Source: Desulfomicrobium escambiense DSM 10707 (GTDB lineage Bacteria > Desulfobacterota > Desulfovibrionia > Desulfovibrionales > Desulfomicrobiaceae). From it: a stretch of 64,000 nucleotides of DNA. This document shows positions 44,241 through 56,769 of the stretch, piece by piece. The notes under the pieces were generated by a model. That model saw nothing but the letters and a program-made list of their open reading frames with translations. It searched no databases and was not told where the DNA came from. How positions within the stretch are numbered: position 1 is the first letter of the stretch; each line of letters starts with the position of its first letter. Location of the stretch: contig NZ_AUAR01000010.1 in NCBI RefSeq assembly GCF_000428825.1, positions 109,559 to 173,558 of the forward strand. Reading direction: 5' to 3'. Both the position numbers and the translations under genes were made by a program.

Positions 44241-44275
44241 AAAAAAAACGGCACGCGCCAAAAAGGCGCGTGCCG
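44241..44275 (-). terminator. Leftward rho-independent terminator after infA
   Basis: An 11-bp perfect stem (CGGCACGCGCC / GGCGCGTGCCG) with a five-base loop is followed, on the minus strand, by eight T residues. Confidence 0.93.
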
Positions 44276-44294
44276 GGAACTCGTGCGCGGGGGA

Positions 44295-44513
44295 TTACTT
44301 GAAGCGGTAGGTGATTCTGCCGCGGGTCAGGTCGTACGGAGAAAGCTCGACCTTGACGCGGTCGCCGGGCAGGATGCGAATGTAGAACTTGCGCATCTTG
44401 CCGGAAATGTGCCCGAGCACCTGATGCCCGTTTTCCAGACGTACCAGGAACATGGCATTGGGCATGGCTTCCTCGACGACACCTTCGACTTCAATTGACT
44501 CTTCCTTGGCCAT
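44295..44513 (-). CDS. infA: Translation initiation factor IF-1
   Basis: A 72-residue S1/OB-fold protein, the standard IF-1 length: [41 protein letters not shown], then [22 protein letters not shown]. It binds the ribosomal A site during initiation. AAGAAGG lies about a dozen bases before the ATG. A TTGTCA-N17-TAAGGA pair on the minus strand (about 44563-44591) could be its promoter. It is a single-gene unit with its own terminator. Confidence 0.97.
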   Translation of the reverse strand: MAKEESIEVEGVVEEAMPNAMFLVRLENGHQVLGHISGKMRKFYIRILPGDRVKVELSPYDLTRGRITYRFK

Positions 44514-44628
44514 ATAAAACGAATACCTTCTTACGTGTTTTCAGGAGTTTTTGGTTAAAGCCAGCACTCCTTACCCGCTTGATGCGCAAATGACAAGGCC
44601 GGATATGCCCTGGCCCAGCCGGCGTCCG

Positions 44629-46803
<2,175 letters not shown>

Positions 46804-47199
46804 GCTTCCCCCCCACTGAAACTGCGACGCAATGTGTCGGGATGTCCGTACTCGGCATGCGCGTATGACAACATCTCCCGCAAGTGTGTGAAAAGAGCCG
46901 GTCCGGCAAGTTTCGGGAGAATTGTCATACGACACTCATGTACCATGAGCATTACAGAATACACGTCGGGTTTCAATGCAGACGATCATGAAATTGTGCA
47001 TCTTGATCAGATGCATGAACGCTGAAGCGTCATTCCCTTCCTCGGGAAGTGCGCATGCCCTGTGCCTCTGTTCCTGTCGCGGGGACGATGCGCCTTTGCC
47101 GGTCTGGGGCCTGCGGGATGAGGATTTTTCTCGAAAAGAAAAGATTTTTGGGGTACAAGGGCACTGTGCCGCTGCGGCGTCCCGCTTGGGCTTTCGGGG
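46804..47199. promoter_or_regulatory. 396-bp gap between divergent sensor kinases
   Basis: No convincing gene. The stretch has an AT-rich patch near 47125-47160 (including TTTTTCTCGAAAAGAAAAG) and should hold both promoters. I cannot place -35/-10 elements with confidence. Confidence 0.35.
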
Positions 47200-49863
47200 A
47201 TGACCGCGGGCATGAGACGCATCCCGTACGGACCGGAGCCATACATGCCTTCTCCCGTTGCGCAGCCTTCCTTGTCCAACCGCCTGTCCCTGTCCCTGGG
47301 CATCCTCAGCACGGGCATCGTGCTGGTCGTCACGGCCATGGTCTTCCTGTTCCTGACCTGGCGGGTCGGGGTGCAGATGGAGGAACGGTCCGAGAGCACC
47401 ATCGCGTTTCTGTCCAGGTCGCTCGAAACGCCGTTCTGGACCCTGGACAAGGACAGCGCCGTGGCCGTGGCCCAGGCCACGGTCATGAACCCCGCCGTGG
47501 GGCTGCTCGAACTGCGCGACGGTCGGGGAGAGACATGGTTCGTGCACGACGGCGGAGGCAAGCTGTTCATCCTCCGCGAGGCCGACGTGCGCTACGAAGG
47601 GCAGGTCATCGGCCACATCCGCCTGGGTCTGGACGAGTCGGACAGGATCAGAACCGTGACGAGCATCGGCCTGGCCGGGGGCGGGATCGCCCTGTTCATC
47701 ATCGGCGTGCAGTACTTTCTGGCCGCGCGCCTGCTGCGGCGCTATTTCCGCGGCCCGTTCAGCGCCCTGGACGCGCTGGTCGGCGCCTATGCCAGGGGCG
47801 CGTACGATGTCCCCCCTCCCGACGTGGAATATGCCGAATTCGTTCCCTTGAGGCGGACCTTCCTGGGCATGGGGCGGACCATCGAACGGCAGATGGCCCA
47901 GTTGCGCGAAAGCGAGGAGCGATACCGGGCCATTTTCGACAACTCCCCGGTCGGCATTTTCCGGACGACCTTCGAAGGAGCCCTGCTGGAGGGGAACCCG
48001 GCCCTGGCGCGCATGTTCGGCTACGTCGACCAGTATGAGTTCCTGGCTTCGGACGACGCCAATGTCCAGTCCGTCTACGCCGACCCCGCCTCCAGGCGGC
48101 ATTTCCTGCAGACGGTCCTGCAGTCGGACAGGCCGGTCAGCATCGAGAACGCGTTCGTGCGCAAGGACGGGACCGCATTCGACGCGGTCCTGACGGCCTC
48201 GGTCCAGCGGGACGACGGCGGACGGCCCTTTCTGCTCAACGGCGTGGTCGAGGACGTCAGCGCACGCAAGGAGGCCGAAAGGTCCCTGGCACGAGAGCGC
48301 CAGCTCATGGCCGCCATCTTCGAGAGCGTCCCGGGCCTCCTGTTCCTGTACGACAGCCATGGGCGCCTCGTGCGCTGGAACAGGGCCCACGAGGTCATGA
48401 CGGGGTATTCCTCGCAGGAGATATCGGGCAGGACCCTTTTCGACTGGTTCGTCGGTCCCCGGGAGAATGTCTCCCGAGTGGTCGATGCGCTGCGCCGCGG
48501 GAAAAAGGACGGCGCTGCCACGGTGGAGGCCGAGATGACGGCCAAGGACGGCCGCAGGATACCGATGCTCTTCTCGGGCGTCGGGGTGGACGTGGACGGC
48601 GAACTGTTCCTCACGGGCATCGGCATCGACATCACCGAGCGCAAGGAGGTGGAGGAGCGGCTGCGGCAGTCCGAGGAGAAGTTCTCACGCCTCTTCCGCC
48701 TGTCCCCCGACGCCATCGTGCTCTTGGACCTCGACCATGGCCGCATCGTCGACGTCAACGAGGCCTTCTCGCGCGTCGCCGGCTACTCCTGGGACGAAGC
48801 GGTGGGCAGGACCGCCAGCGACCTGCTGCTCTACGGACGGCCCGGCGATCGGGACGCGTTGCGGCAGGCCATCCGGGAGCGTGATCTCGTCGAGAACGTC
48901 AACTTCGCCCTGGGCCGCAAGGACGGAATCGTGGTCGCGTGCGTGCTCTCGGCCCAGCGGGTCCAGTTGGAGGGGCGCGAGTGCGTGCTGTGCGTGCTGC
49001 GTGACGTCACGGAGCTCAAGCGCATGCAGGACATGATGATCCAGACCGAAAAGATGATCTCCGTGGGCGGCATCGCCGCGGGCGTGGCGCACGAGATCAA
49101 CAACCCCCTGGGCATCATCATGGTCACCAGCCAGAACCTCGCGCAGCGCACCAGGCCGGATTTCCCGAAGAACATCGAGGTGGCGCGCGGCATCGGCCTC
49201 GACATGAACCTGCTCGACCAGTACATGCGGGCCCGCGGCCTGTACGGGTTCATCGAGAACATCCAGCAGGCGGCCCTGCGCGCGGCCGACATCATCCGCC
49301 ACATGCTCGACTTCAGCCGACGCAGCGAGTCCAAGCGCAGGGTCTGCGACCTGCGCGCCATCATCGAACGCTCCCTTTTCCTGGCCGAAAGCGATTACGA
49401 CCTGAAGAAGAACTACGATTTCAGGAGGATCCGTATCGTCTGGGAAAGCGACAGCGGCCCCCATCTGGTCAACTGCACGGAGACCGAGATCGAGCAGGTC
49501 TTCCTCAACCTGCTGCGCAACTCGGCCCAGGCCATGGCTTTGGCCAGGCCCGAGATTGCCGACCCGAGCATCACGATCCGACTTTCCGCCCACGACGGCA
49601 GGGTCGCGGCGCAGGTCGAGGACAACGGGCCGGGGATGCCGCCAGACGTCCAGCGCAGGGCCTTCGAACCCTTCTTCACCACCAAGCCGCCCGGCGTGGG
49701 CACGGGGCTCGGCCTGTCCGTGTCCTACTTCATCATCACCCGCAGCCATGACGGCTGCATGAGCCTCGAATCGGCCCCGGGCCGAGGGGCGAAATTCACC
49801 ATCGACCTTCCCGCTCTCGGGCAAGAGCAGACACGGGAGGAAGCGTGCGCCCAATTGCCATGA
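47200..49863 (+). CDS. Membrane sensor histidine kinase with three PAS domains
   Basis: An 887-residue inner-membrane kinase. Two membrane helices (about 28-52 and 146-168) flank a periplasmic sensor of about 95 residues. A HAMP-like stretch follows, then three PAS/PAC units (about 240-365, 370-490, 500-615), the H-box [14 protein letters not shown] (His631) and HATPase motifs [18 protein letters not shown] and [12 protein letters not shown]. An insert of about 45 residues between H-box and the conserved X-box ([11 protein letters not shown] region) is unusual. The NtrB-like HEINNPL box suggests an NtrC-type partner, but no response regulator gene is adjacent. Confidence 0.9.
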   Translation: MTAGMRRIPYGPEPYMPSPVAQPSLSNRLSLSLGILSTGIVLVVTAMVFLFLTWRVGVQMEERSESTIAFLSRSLETPFWTLDKDSAVAVAQATVMNPAVGLLELRDGRGETWFVHDGGGKLFILREADVRYEGQVIGHIRLGLDESDRIRTVTSIGLAGGGIALFIIGVQYFLAARLLRRYFRGPFSALDALVGAYARGAYDVPPPDVEYAEFVPLRRTFLGMGRTIERQMAQLRESEERYRAIFDNSPVGIFRTTFEGALLEGNPALARMFGYVDQYEFLASDDANVQSVYADPASRRHFLQTVLQSDRPVSIENAFVRKDGTAFDAVLTASVQRDDGGRPFLLNGVVEDVSARKEAERSLARERQLMAAIFESVPGLLFLYDSHGRLVRWNRAHEVMTGYSSQEISGRTLFDWFVGPRENVSRVVDALRRGKKDGAATVEAEMTAKDGRRIPMLFSGVGVDVDGELFLTGIGIDITERKEVEERLRQSEEKFSRLFRLSPDAIVLLDLDHGRIVDVNEAFSRVAGYSWDEAVGRTASDLLLYGRPGDRDALRQAIRERDLVENVNFALGRKDGIVVACVLSAQRVQLEGRECVLCVLRDVTELKRMQDMMIQTEKMISVGGIAAGVAHEINNPLGIIMVTSQNLAQRTRPDFPKNIEVARGIGLDMNLLDQYMRARGLYGFIENIQQAALRAADIIRHMLDFSRRSESKRRVCDLRAIIERSLFLAESDYDLKKNYDFRRIRIVWESDSGPHLVNCTETEIEQVFLNLLRNSAQAMALARPEIADPSITIRLSAHDGRVAAQVEDNGPGMPPDVQRRAFEPFFTTKPPGVGTGLGLSVSYFIITRSHDGCMSLESAPGRGAKFTIDLPALGQEQTREEACAQLP

Positions 49864-49998
49864 TCATCGCTGGGGGCGCGTAACTCCGCACGAATACTGC
49901 CGCGGGACAATGAACCACGGCTCCGGACCGGCCGGAAAGACGGCGGCCCGGTGGTGGCGGAAATTCCATCCGCAGCGTGACGGACGGGGTTGACGGCG

Positions 49999-51477
49999 TC
50001 ATGTCCCGCAAAACGTCCTGTACTGCGCGTTCGAGGTCGCAGGTGGCGCGGCGAAGGCGGCGTGGGCCGGGTTGTCCTCGTAGGGTTTCTCCAGGGCCCG
50101 CAGGAGTCGCGTCATGGCCGTCATGTCGCCGTTTTCGGCGGCTTCCAGGGCCTCCTCCACGCGGTGGTTGCGCGGGATGACGGCCGGGTTGCGGGCGAGC
50201 ATGAGGCGCCTGGCCACGTGCAGGGGTTCGTGCTGCCGCGTGAGACGCGCCTGCCATCTGTCGTGCCAGACTTTGAAACCTTCGCCGCGGAAGAAGGGTG
50301 TGTCGGGCAAAGGGTCGCGGCAGAGGTCGCGCAGGGTGCGCGTGTAGTCCGCCCCTTCCTCGCGCATGAGCGTGAGCAGCGCCTGGGCCAGGTCTGCGTC
50401 GCCGTCCTCGCGGCCGAAAAGGCCCAGCTTGGCGCCCATGCCCTCAAGCCAGAAATCGCGGAACACGGCCGGGAACGTTTCGAGCACCGCCGTGGCCATC
50501 TCCACCGCCTGGTCCTCGCTGTCGTGCAGCAGCGGCAGCAGCGTCTCGGCGAAGCGCGTCAGGTTCCACTGGGCGATGGACGGCTGGTTGCCGTAGGCGT
50601 AGCGCCCCCCGTGGTCGATGGAACTGAAGACCGTGGCCGGGTCGTAGGCGTCCATGAAGGCGCAGGGCCCGAAGTCGATGCTCTCGCCGCACAGGGACAT
50701 GTTGTCGGTGTTCATGACCCCATGGATGAACCCGACGTGCAGCCACCGGGCCACCAGGGAGGCCTGGCGCGCCAGGACAGAGGCCAGGAGGGCCGGGATG
50801 GGGTCTTCGGCCTCGCGCAGTTCCGGGAAATGCCGGTCGATGGTGTACAGGGCCAGGGCGCGGAGGTCTTCGGGGTTGCCCTGCGATGCGGCGTATTCGA
50901 AGGTGCCGACCCGGATGTGGCTGGCCGCCACGCGGGTCAGTATGGCGCCGGGAAGTCTGGTCTCGCGGTGGACGTGTTCGCCTGTGGCGACCACGGCCAG
51001 GCTGCGCGTGGTGGGGATGCCAAGAGCGTGCATGGCCTCGCTGACGATGTACTCCCGAAGCATGGGCCCCAGGGCCGCGCGCCCGTCGCCGCGGCGCGAG
51101 AACCTGGTCCGGCCCGAGCCCTTGAGCTGGATGTCGAAGCGCTCTCCGTGCGGCGTGACATGCTCTCCCAGGAGGATGGCGCGGCCGTCGCCGAGCATGG
51201 TGAAATGCCCGAACTGGTGTCCGGCGTAGGCCTGGGCGATGGGCAGGGCGCCTTGGGGCACGCTGTTGCCCGCGAACACGGCCGCGCCAAGGGCGCTGTC
51301 CAGGGCCCAGGCGTCGAGGCCCAGTTCGGCCGAAAGCGCGCGGTTGAGGATGACCAGGCGCGGGGCGGCCACGGGGACGGGCCTGGTCCGCTCGAAAAAA
51401 TGTTCCGGCAGTCTCGCGTAGGTGTTGTCGAAGTTGAAGCCCAGACCGGCCGGGGCAGAGGAGGTCGTTTCGTTCAT
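49999..51477 (-). CDS. selO: Protein adenylyltransferase SelO (YdiU)
   Basis: SelO pseudokinases transfer AMP to protein Ser, Thr or Tyr. The 492-residue protein has LDNTYARLPEHFF-like N-terminus, AQAYAGHQFGHFTMLGDGRAILLGE, RTRFSRRGDGRAALGPMLREYI and HGVMNTDNMSLCGESIDFGPCAFMD with the metal-binding Asn/Asp. The protein ends YRTFCGT; a Cys at this place replaces the selenocysteine of some SelO proteins and may be redox-regulated. It is a single gene. Confidence 0.93.
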   Translation of the reverse strand: MNETTSSAPAGLGFNFDNTYARLPEHFFERTRPVPVAAPRLVILNRALSAELGLDAWALDSALGAAVFAGNSVPQGALPIAQAYAGHQFGHFTMLGDGRAILLGEHVTPHGERFDIQLKGSGRTRFSRRGDGRAALGPMLREYIVSEAMHALGIPTTRSLAVVATGEHVHRETRLPGAILTRVAASHIRVGTFEYAASQGNPEDLRALALYTIDRHFPELREAEDPIPALLASVLARQASLVARWLHVGFIHGVMNTDNMSLCGESIDFGPCAFMDAYDPATVFSSIDHGGRYAYGNQPSIAQWNLTRFAETLLPLLHDSEDQAVEMATAVLETFPAVFRDFWLEGMGAKLGLFGREDGDADLAQALLTLMREEGADYTRTLRDLCRDPLPDTPFFRGEGFKVWHDRWQARLTRQHEPLHVARRLMLARNPAVIPRNHRVEEALEAAENGDMTAMTRLLRALEKPYEDNPAHAAFAAPPATSNAQYRTFCGT

Positions 51478-51658
51478 GGGCTTTCCTTATTTTTGAGAAT
51501 GATTACTGTTTTGTTCTCGGTTTCGCAATCGTGGCCGAAAAAGAAATCCGTCACGAGCATGGCGATGACTTTTGCGCTTTGTCATTGTGCCGCGCTTCTG
51601 GCACACAGATATGCAGAGTGGACAGTTTGTCGAGTGAACGGAAACCCTGGAGGCGAGC

Positions 51659-51940
51659 ATGAACGTCAAGGCCAGCCAGCTGATTGAGAAGATCAGGGAG
51701 ATTCACCCTGAAATCGAGAAGAACGGCGTGCAGGTCACCTGCTACTTCGAGGACACGACCCAGTCCTGGGTGGTGGGCCTGAGTTTCGGGGACCATGAAT
51801 TGGAGACCCGCCTGGACAAGGCCGACGCCGAGGACTGCCTGGGCGGACGCAAGTGCGTGCACCTGGGCGTGCAGATCGGGCGTTTCGTGGAAAATTACTG
51901 CCTGCGCGAGGACGTCTGCCCCACGGGCGTCAGGAAGTGA
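51659..51940 (+). CDS. Small uncharacterised protein with conserved-type cysteines
   Basis: I do not recognise a family. The 93-residue protein is acidic, without a signal or membrane helix, and is predicted alpha/beta. It has four Cys residues in its second half (DCLGGRKCVHLG and YCLREDVCPTG), which could bind a metal or form disulfides. GGAGGCGAGC gives a good ribosome site for ATG 51659. The upstream 181-bp gap is AT-rich and may carry its promoter. Downstream, 249 bp separate it from a diguanylate cyclase gene. Confidence 0.6.
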   Translation: MNVKASQLIEKIREIHPEIEKNGVQVTCYFEDTTQSWVVGLSFGDHELETRLDKADAEDCLGGRKCVHLGVQIGRFVENYCLREDVCPTGVRK

Positions 51941-52189
51941 AGTCCGCCTTAGGGCCGGTTCGGACGGCGGCGTTTTTCCGCTTCCCTCCGTGCAATGCTT
52001 TATCCGGCGGGCCGGGGAGGCCTGTTGCTTTCCCGAGACTGTGGTGATGTAATGCGACGTCCCTGAACCGGAGGCTGACCCATCCCCCGTGTTGCCATCC
52101 GTCCAGCATGGGCGGGAATGGATGTCGCCCTTCGGCCAACCGTCACGCGTACCGCAGAATCCGGGCGACCGGTTCGTCAAGGAGAGCGC

Positions 52190-53983
52190 ATGCTGCCGCG
52201 CAAGCAGTTCAATTTGTCCGACGTGATGCGTTGCCGGAAAACATTGGTCTGGCTGCTGGTCATCGCGCTTTCGGCGGCCTGCGCGGATTACGCCATGTGC
52301 CGCCTGCTCGCGCGACAGTTCCGCCAGGACCAGGAAATAGCCGTGACCCTTGAGCTCGGGGCCTTCCGGGCCAGGCTGGAGGAGCGGATCAACACGAACC
52401 TCTATCTGGTCCACGGCATGGCGGCCAACATCGCCGTGCGGCCGGACATGTCCGCCAGGGAGTTCAACGATTTGGCCCGCGCCCTTTTGAGCACGCGAAA
52501 TTCACTGCGAAACATCGGGGCCGCGCCGGATTTCATCATCCGCTTCATGTACCCGCCGGAGGGCAACGAGAAGGCCCTGGGGCTCGATTACAGGACTGTC
52601 CCGGACCAGTGGGACAAGGCCCTGGCCGCCAAGGAGAGCGGCCAGATGGCCGTGGCCGGCCCGCTGGACCTCGTGCAGGGCGGCGTGGGCCTGGTCGCAC
52701 GGGTCCCGGTTTTCCGGGATGGCGACGGGGACTTCTGGGGACTGGTTTCGGCGGTCATCGATCTCGATACGCTGCTGGAACTCGCCGGGGAAGGCGCCCT
52801 GGCCTCCAGGCTGGACCTAGCCATGCGGGGCCGGGACGGCAAGGGTCTGCGGGGAGAGGTCTTTCGCGGCACGGCCGCGCTCTTCGACGAAGGCGCGCAG
52901 GCCGTGACCATGAACGTGTCCCTGCCTTCGGGGTCGTGGGCCATGGTGGCCGTGCCCAAGGGCGGATGGGCGACGGGGTCGCCCTATGCCTGGGCGGTTC
53001 ACGCGTCCGTGCTCCTGCTGGCCGTCGTCGGCTGCTTCGCCAGAATCCAGAGCAGCTGCAATCGGCTTTCCCTGGCCGAAAGCGAGAGCCGCATGCGGGC
53101 CATGAGCCAGGCCAGCCACGACGCCCTGGTCATGATCGACGCCGATGACCGCATCACCTTTTGGAATCCGGCGGCCGAGGCCATGTTCGGCTATGCCGAG
53201 GCGGAGATGCTCGGCCGGAACATGCACGACGTCATCGTCAAGCCAACTCAGGTCGAAACGGCGAAGCATGCCATGGCGCGGTTCGCGAAGACCGGCACCG
53301 GGCCGGTCGTCGGCCGCGTCATGGAGATGGAGGGCGTGCGCAAGTCCGGGGAGATCTTTCCGGTGGAGAGGTCGGTGGCTGCCGTGCAGCTTCGCGGGCA
53401 GTGGTTCGCCGTCGGCAGCATGCGTGACATCTCGGCGCGCAAGCTGGCCGAGCGGCGGCTGAGCGAACTGGCCACGCTGGACGAGCTCACGGGGCTCGCC
53501 AATCGCCGTCATTTCATGGTCCTGGCCGAGGCGCAGCTCCGGCAGGCCATCCGCTACCGACAGGATTTCTGTTTTCTGATGTTCGACCTCGACCACTTCA
53601 AGACCATCAACGACACCTTCGGGCACGACATCGGCGACGAGGTGCTGCGCCGCGTGGGACATGTCATGCGGCAGGTCATGCGCGGCACGGACATATTCGG
53701 CCGGGTGGGCGGCGAGGAGTTCGCGGTGGCCATGCCCGAGACGGATCTGGCCGCGGCCCGCAGCGTGGCCGAGAGGCTGCGCGAGAAATTCATGGAGGTG
53801 ACGGTCGACGCCTGGGGCAAGACCGTCGGCTTCACCGTGAGCATCGGCCTCGCCCGTCTGCAATCGCCGGAGACGGTGCTCTCCCAGCTCATGAAACGGG
53901 CGGACCTGGCCTTGTACGAGGCCAAGCGCGGAGGGCGCAACCGGGTCGTCAGCGATGAGGACGGGGATCGGCAAGACGCCTGA
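52190..53983 (+). CDS. Membrane diguanylate cyclase (CHASE-PAS-GGDEF)
   Basis: A 597-residue inner-membrane signalling enzyme that should make c-di-GMP. Two helices (about 17-37 and 265-285) flank a periplasmic CHASE-type sensor (GAFRARLEERINTNLYLVHGMAA and GLDYRTVPDQW are typical). A PAS domain (about 300-415) precedes the GGDEF domain, whose active motif is GGEEF at 507-511; a canonical RxxD inhibitory site (RGTD) lies five residues upstream. LDELTGLANRR marks the domain entry. GGAGAG lies upstream of ATG 52190. Confidence 0.92.
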   Translation: MLPRKQFNLSDVMRCRKTLVWLLVIALSAACADYAMCRLLARQFRQDQEIAVTLELGAFRARLEERINTNLYLVHGMAANIAVRPDMSAREFNDLARALLSTRNSLRNIGAAPDFIIRFMYPPEGNEKALGLDYRTVPDQWDKALAAKESGQMAVAGPLDLVQGGVGLVARVPVFRDGDGDFWGLVSAVIDLDTLLELAGEGALASRLDLAMRGRDGKGLRGEVFRGTAALFDEGAQAVTMNVSLPSGSWAMVAVPKGGWATGSPYAWAVHASVLLLAVVGCFARIQSSCNRLSLAESESRMRAMSQASHDALVMIDADDRITFWNPAAEAMFGYAEAEMLGRNMHDVIVKPTQVETAKHAMARFAKTGTGPVVGRVMEMEGVRKSGEIFPVERSVAAVQLRGQWFAVGSMRDISARKLAERRLSELATLDELTGLANRRHFMVLAEAQLRQAIRYRQDFCFLMFDLDHFKTINDTFGHDIGDEVLRRVGHVMRQVMRGTDIFGRVGGEEFAVAMPETDLAAARSVAERLREKFMEVTVDAWGKTVGFTVSIGLARLQSPETVLSQLMKRADLALYEAKRGGRNRVVSDEDGDRQDA

Positions 53984-54062
53984 CCGGCCCGATGAGGCCG
54001 GCGTCGCCGGGGGCCGCCTGTTTCGGCGGCGTCCGGAATCATGACATGCCAAGGAGCCGTAC

Positions 54063-55622
54063 ATGTCTGAGACCGCGCACCGCAATGCGACCATGGAGCC
54101 CCGGGACGAGCACAACCAAAGGCTTTTGTCCCTGGTCCACCCCCATGACTGGACCAATCCCGCACCCAAGTCCCGCTACAACCTCGTGGTCGTCGGGGCG
54201 GGCACGGCCGGGCTGGTCTGTGCGGCCGGCGCGGCCGGGCTCGGGGCCAGGGTGGCTCTGGTGGAACGGGACTTTCTCGGCGGCGACTGCCTGAATTTCG
54301 GCTGCGTCCCGTCCAAGGCGCTGCTGGCCGCGGCGCGCGCCGTCGCCGCGGTCCGCGGAGCCGGGGAGTTCGGCGTGCGCGTCTCCGGGGAAGTGGAGGT
54401 CGATTTCGGGAAAGTCATGGAGCGCATGCGCCGGCTGCGCGCCGACATCGCGCCCAACGATTCGGCCCGGCGCTTCCGGGACCTGGGCGTGGACGTGTTC
54501 CTGGGGCAGGGGCGTTTCCTGGACGCGCACACGCTTGAAGTCGGCGGGGCGCGCCTGTCCTTCGCCAAGGCCGTCATCGCCACGGGGGCGCGCGCCGCGG
54601 CCCCGGCCATGGAGGGCATGGACGGCCTGCCGTACCTGACCAACGAGACGGTTTTTTCCCTCACCGGGCTTCCCCGCCGGCTGGCCGTCATCGGCGCCGG
54701 CCCCATCGGCTGCGAGCTGGCGCAGGCCTTCGCCCGTTTCGGCTCCGAGGTGCTGCTGTTCGAGTCCGCGCGCGGCGTCCTGCCCAGGGAGGACCGCGAG
54801 GCGGCCGCCATCGTGCGCGCGGCGCTGCTGCAGGACGGGGTGAAAATTCTGGGCTGCGGCAAGAGCCAGAAGGCCTCGGCCGCCGAGGGCGGCGGGATCA
54901 GGCTGCAGTCGGCGGGCGAGGGCGGCGGGATCAGGCTGCAGTCGGCGGGCGAGGGCTGCGACGTGGTCGTGGACGAGGTGCTGGCGGCCGCCGGGCGAAG
55001 GCCCAACGTCGAGGGGCTGGGTCTGGAGGAGGCGGGGGTGGAGTACTCGGACAAGGGCGTCCGGGTGGACGACCACCTGCGCACCACCAACCCCGACATC
55101 TTCGCCGCCGGAGATGTCTGCTCACCCTACCAGTTCACCCACGCCGCGGACTTCATGGCCCGCACAGTCCTTCGCAACGCCCTGTTCAGGAGCCGGGCCA
55201 GGGCCAGCGCCCTGACCATCCCCTGGTGCACCTACACCGACCCGGAGCTGGCCCGTGTTGGGCTGACCGAGGCGGAGGCCAGGGAAAGGGGCGTGGCCGT
55301 CGAGACCTTCACCCGGGAACTGGCCCACGTCGACCGCTCCATCCTCGAAGGCCGCACCGACGGCATCGTGCGCATCCATGTGCGCAAGGGCACGGACAGG
55401 ATCGTCGGCGCAACCGTCGTGGCCGAAAACGCCGGCGACCTCATCGCGGAAATCTCCCTGGCCATGACCAATGGGATCGGCATGGGCCGCATCGCAAACA
55501 CCATCCACCCCTATCCCACCCGCGCCGAGGCCATCCGCCAGGCGGGCGACGCGTACAACAGAGGCAGGCTCACGCCGCTGGTCAGGTGGCTGTTCGGGAA
55601 ATGGCTGTCCTGGACCTTGTGA
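54063..55622 (+). CDS. FAD-dependent disulfide oxidoreductase (MerA/Lpd-like)
   Basis: A class I flavoprotein disulfide reductase of 519 residues. It has FAD loop VVVGAGTAGLVCAAGAAGLG, the redox pair in GGDCLNFGCVPSKALL, NAD(P) loop VIGAGPIGCELAQAFARFG, the second FAD motif FAAGDVC and the dimer-domain HPYPTRAEA His. It lacks the heavy-metal domain and C-terminal Cys pair of true mercuric reductase, so the substrate is unknown. The C-terminus ends in a hydrophobic stretch (LVRWLFGKWLSWTL). A perfect tandem 33-bp duplication adds 11 residues in the NAD domain (see the repeat). Confidence 0.87.
   Translation: MSETAHRNATMEPRDEHNQRLLSLVHPHDWTNPAPKSRYNLVVVGAGTAGLVCAAGAAGLGARVALVERDFLGGDCLNFGCVPSKALLAAARAVAAVRGAGEFGVRVSGEVEVDFGKVMERMRRLRADIAPNDSARRFRDLGVDVFLGQGRFLDAHTLEVGGARLSFAKAVIATGARAAAPAMEGMDGLPYLTNETVFSLTGLPRRLAVIGAGPIGCELAQAFARFGSEVLLFESARGVLPREDREAAAIVRAALLQDGVKILGCGKSQKASAAEGGGIRLQSAGEGGGIRLQSAGEGCDVVVDEVLAAAGRRPNVEGLGLEEAGVEYSDKGVRVDDHLRTTNPDIFAAGDVCSPYQFTHAADFMARTVLRNALFRSRARASALTIPWCTYTDPELARVGLTEAEARERGVAVETFTRELAHVDRSILEGRTDGIVRIHVRKGTDRIVGATVVAENAGDLIAEISLAMTNGIGMGRIANTIHPYPTRAEAIRQAGDAYNRGRLTPLVRWLFGKWLSWTL
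54885..54950 (+). repeat. Two perfect in-frame 33-bp tandem copies
   Basis: The unit GAGGGCGGCGGGATCAGGCT... is present twice without a mismatch (54885-54917 and 54918-54950), encoding EGGGIRLQSAG twice inside the flavoprotein gene, followed by a partial third start (GAGGGC). Perfect identity suggests a recent slippage or duplication. Confidence 0.95.
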
Positions 55623-55875
55623 GGGCGCAGGCGCTTCTTCTGTAGACAGATTCTCCCATTGCAGCGCTTGGATCCGGCTGGTCGGTCCATGTGGGGAATC
55701 CCGACGATGGCGCGAAAAGAGCTTGGGTTGGGAGTTCTTCCGTTGCGTTCTTTTCCGGTGCCCCGCCGCAGCTTTGCCGTGGTGCGCCGGGGATGGCCGC
55801 GTGGCCGGAGGGCCCCTGCCGGCCGGTCGGAGGGCTTACGGCATGCGGAGGTCCCTGGATATCGGCCCGGAGGAT
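55623..55875. other. 253-bp convergent gap, no gene seen
   Basis: Between the flavoprotein and the YitT gene. It contains a GC-rich imperfect inverted repeat (near 55801-55831) but no clear T-run terminator. Confidence 0.35.
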
Positions 55876-56769
55876 TCAGTAGATCTTGCGCTTGGAGAAG
55901 CTCGATCCCAGCACGGAAAAGGTGTTTTCGACGATGAACAGGGCGTGGGGATCGTGGGTGAAGGTGATTTGTTCGAGCTTCTTGAGCTGGATGTTGTTGA
56001 TCACGGTCATGAGGACGTTTTTCTCGCGCTTGGTGAAGGCGCCCATGCCCCGCAGGAACGTGGCGCTCTGCTTCATGGAGTCCAGGATGGTCTGGGCGAT
56101 GGCCTCGGAATGGTCGGAAACGATGAACACGACCTTGCGCTGGGAGAACAGGGACAGCGTGTGCTCGACCATGACCGAGGAAATGAAGACCATGATCAGC
56201 GAAACGATGACCTGGTCGATGGGCATGATGGCCAGGCAGAAGAGATACAGGGCCGCGTTGAAGGCGAAATAGACCTTGCCGACGCCGATGTTGAAATTCT
56301 GGAAGAGCCAGACCGCGATGATGTCGAGTCCGCCGCCCGAGCCCAGGGAGCGCAGGATGAGCCCGCCCCCGAGGCCGTTGAGCACCCCGCAGGCCACTGC
56401 CGCGTAAAGTTGCTCGTGGATGTCCAGGGTTGCGTCGATAAGTTCGTAACAGACCGATGTCGCCACCATGGCGTAGAGGCTGTAGAGAACGAAGCGCGGG
56501 CTCAGCTTGGTCCAGCCCAGGACAAAGGCGGGCAGGTTCAGCAGGAAGAAGAATATGCCCGGCGAGAGCCAGCCTGTGGTGTAGTAGATGATCGAGCCCA
56601 CGCCGAAGAACCCGCCGGGTATGAATTGCTGAGGCAGGGCAACGGCCTTCATGGCGAAGGAGTAGAGGATGGCGCCGGCGGTGATCAGTAGCAGATTCCA
56701 GCGGACGGAGTAGGTGAAATCGAATCTGGTGCGTTTCGTGGCCTCAGTCGATGTCTGTGAAACGAACAT
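55876..56769 (-). CDS. YitT family membrane protein (DUF161/DUF2179)
   Basis: The 297-residue protein has five or six hydrophobic helices in the first 190 residues (including GGFFGVGSIIYYTTGWLSPGIFFFLLNLPAF and GLGGGLILRSLGSGGGLDIIAVWL), then a soluble DUF2179 domain (about 210-297: VVFIVSDHSEAIAQTILDSM and FTKREKNVLMTVI). This is the YitT/YqfU architecture; function remains unclear. GGAG lies seven bases before the ATG. A large non-coding gap follows on its right. Confidence 0.87.
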   Translation of the reverse strand: MFVSQTSTEATKRTRFDFTYSVRWNLLLITAGAILYSFAMKAVALPQQFIPGGFFGVGSIIYYTTGWLSPGIFFFLLNLPAFVLGWTKLSPRFVLYSLYAMVATSVCYELIDATLDIHEQLYAAVACGVLNGLGGGLILRSLGSGGGLDIIAVWLFQNFNIGVGKVYFAFNAALYLFCLAIMPIDQVIVSLIMVFISSVMVEHTLSLFSQRKVVFIVSDHSEAIAQTILDSMKQSATFLRGMGAFTKREKNVLMTVINNIQLKKLEQITFTHDPHALFIVENTFSVLGSSFSKRKIY

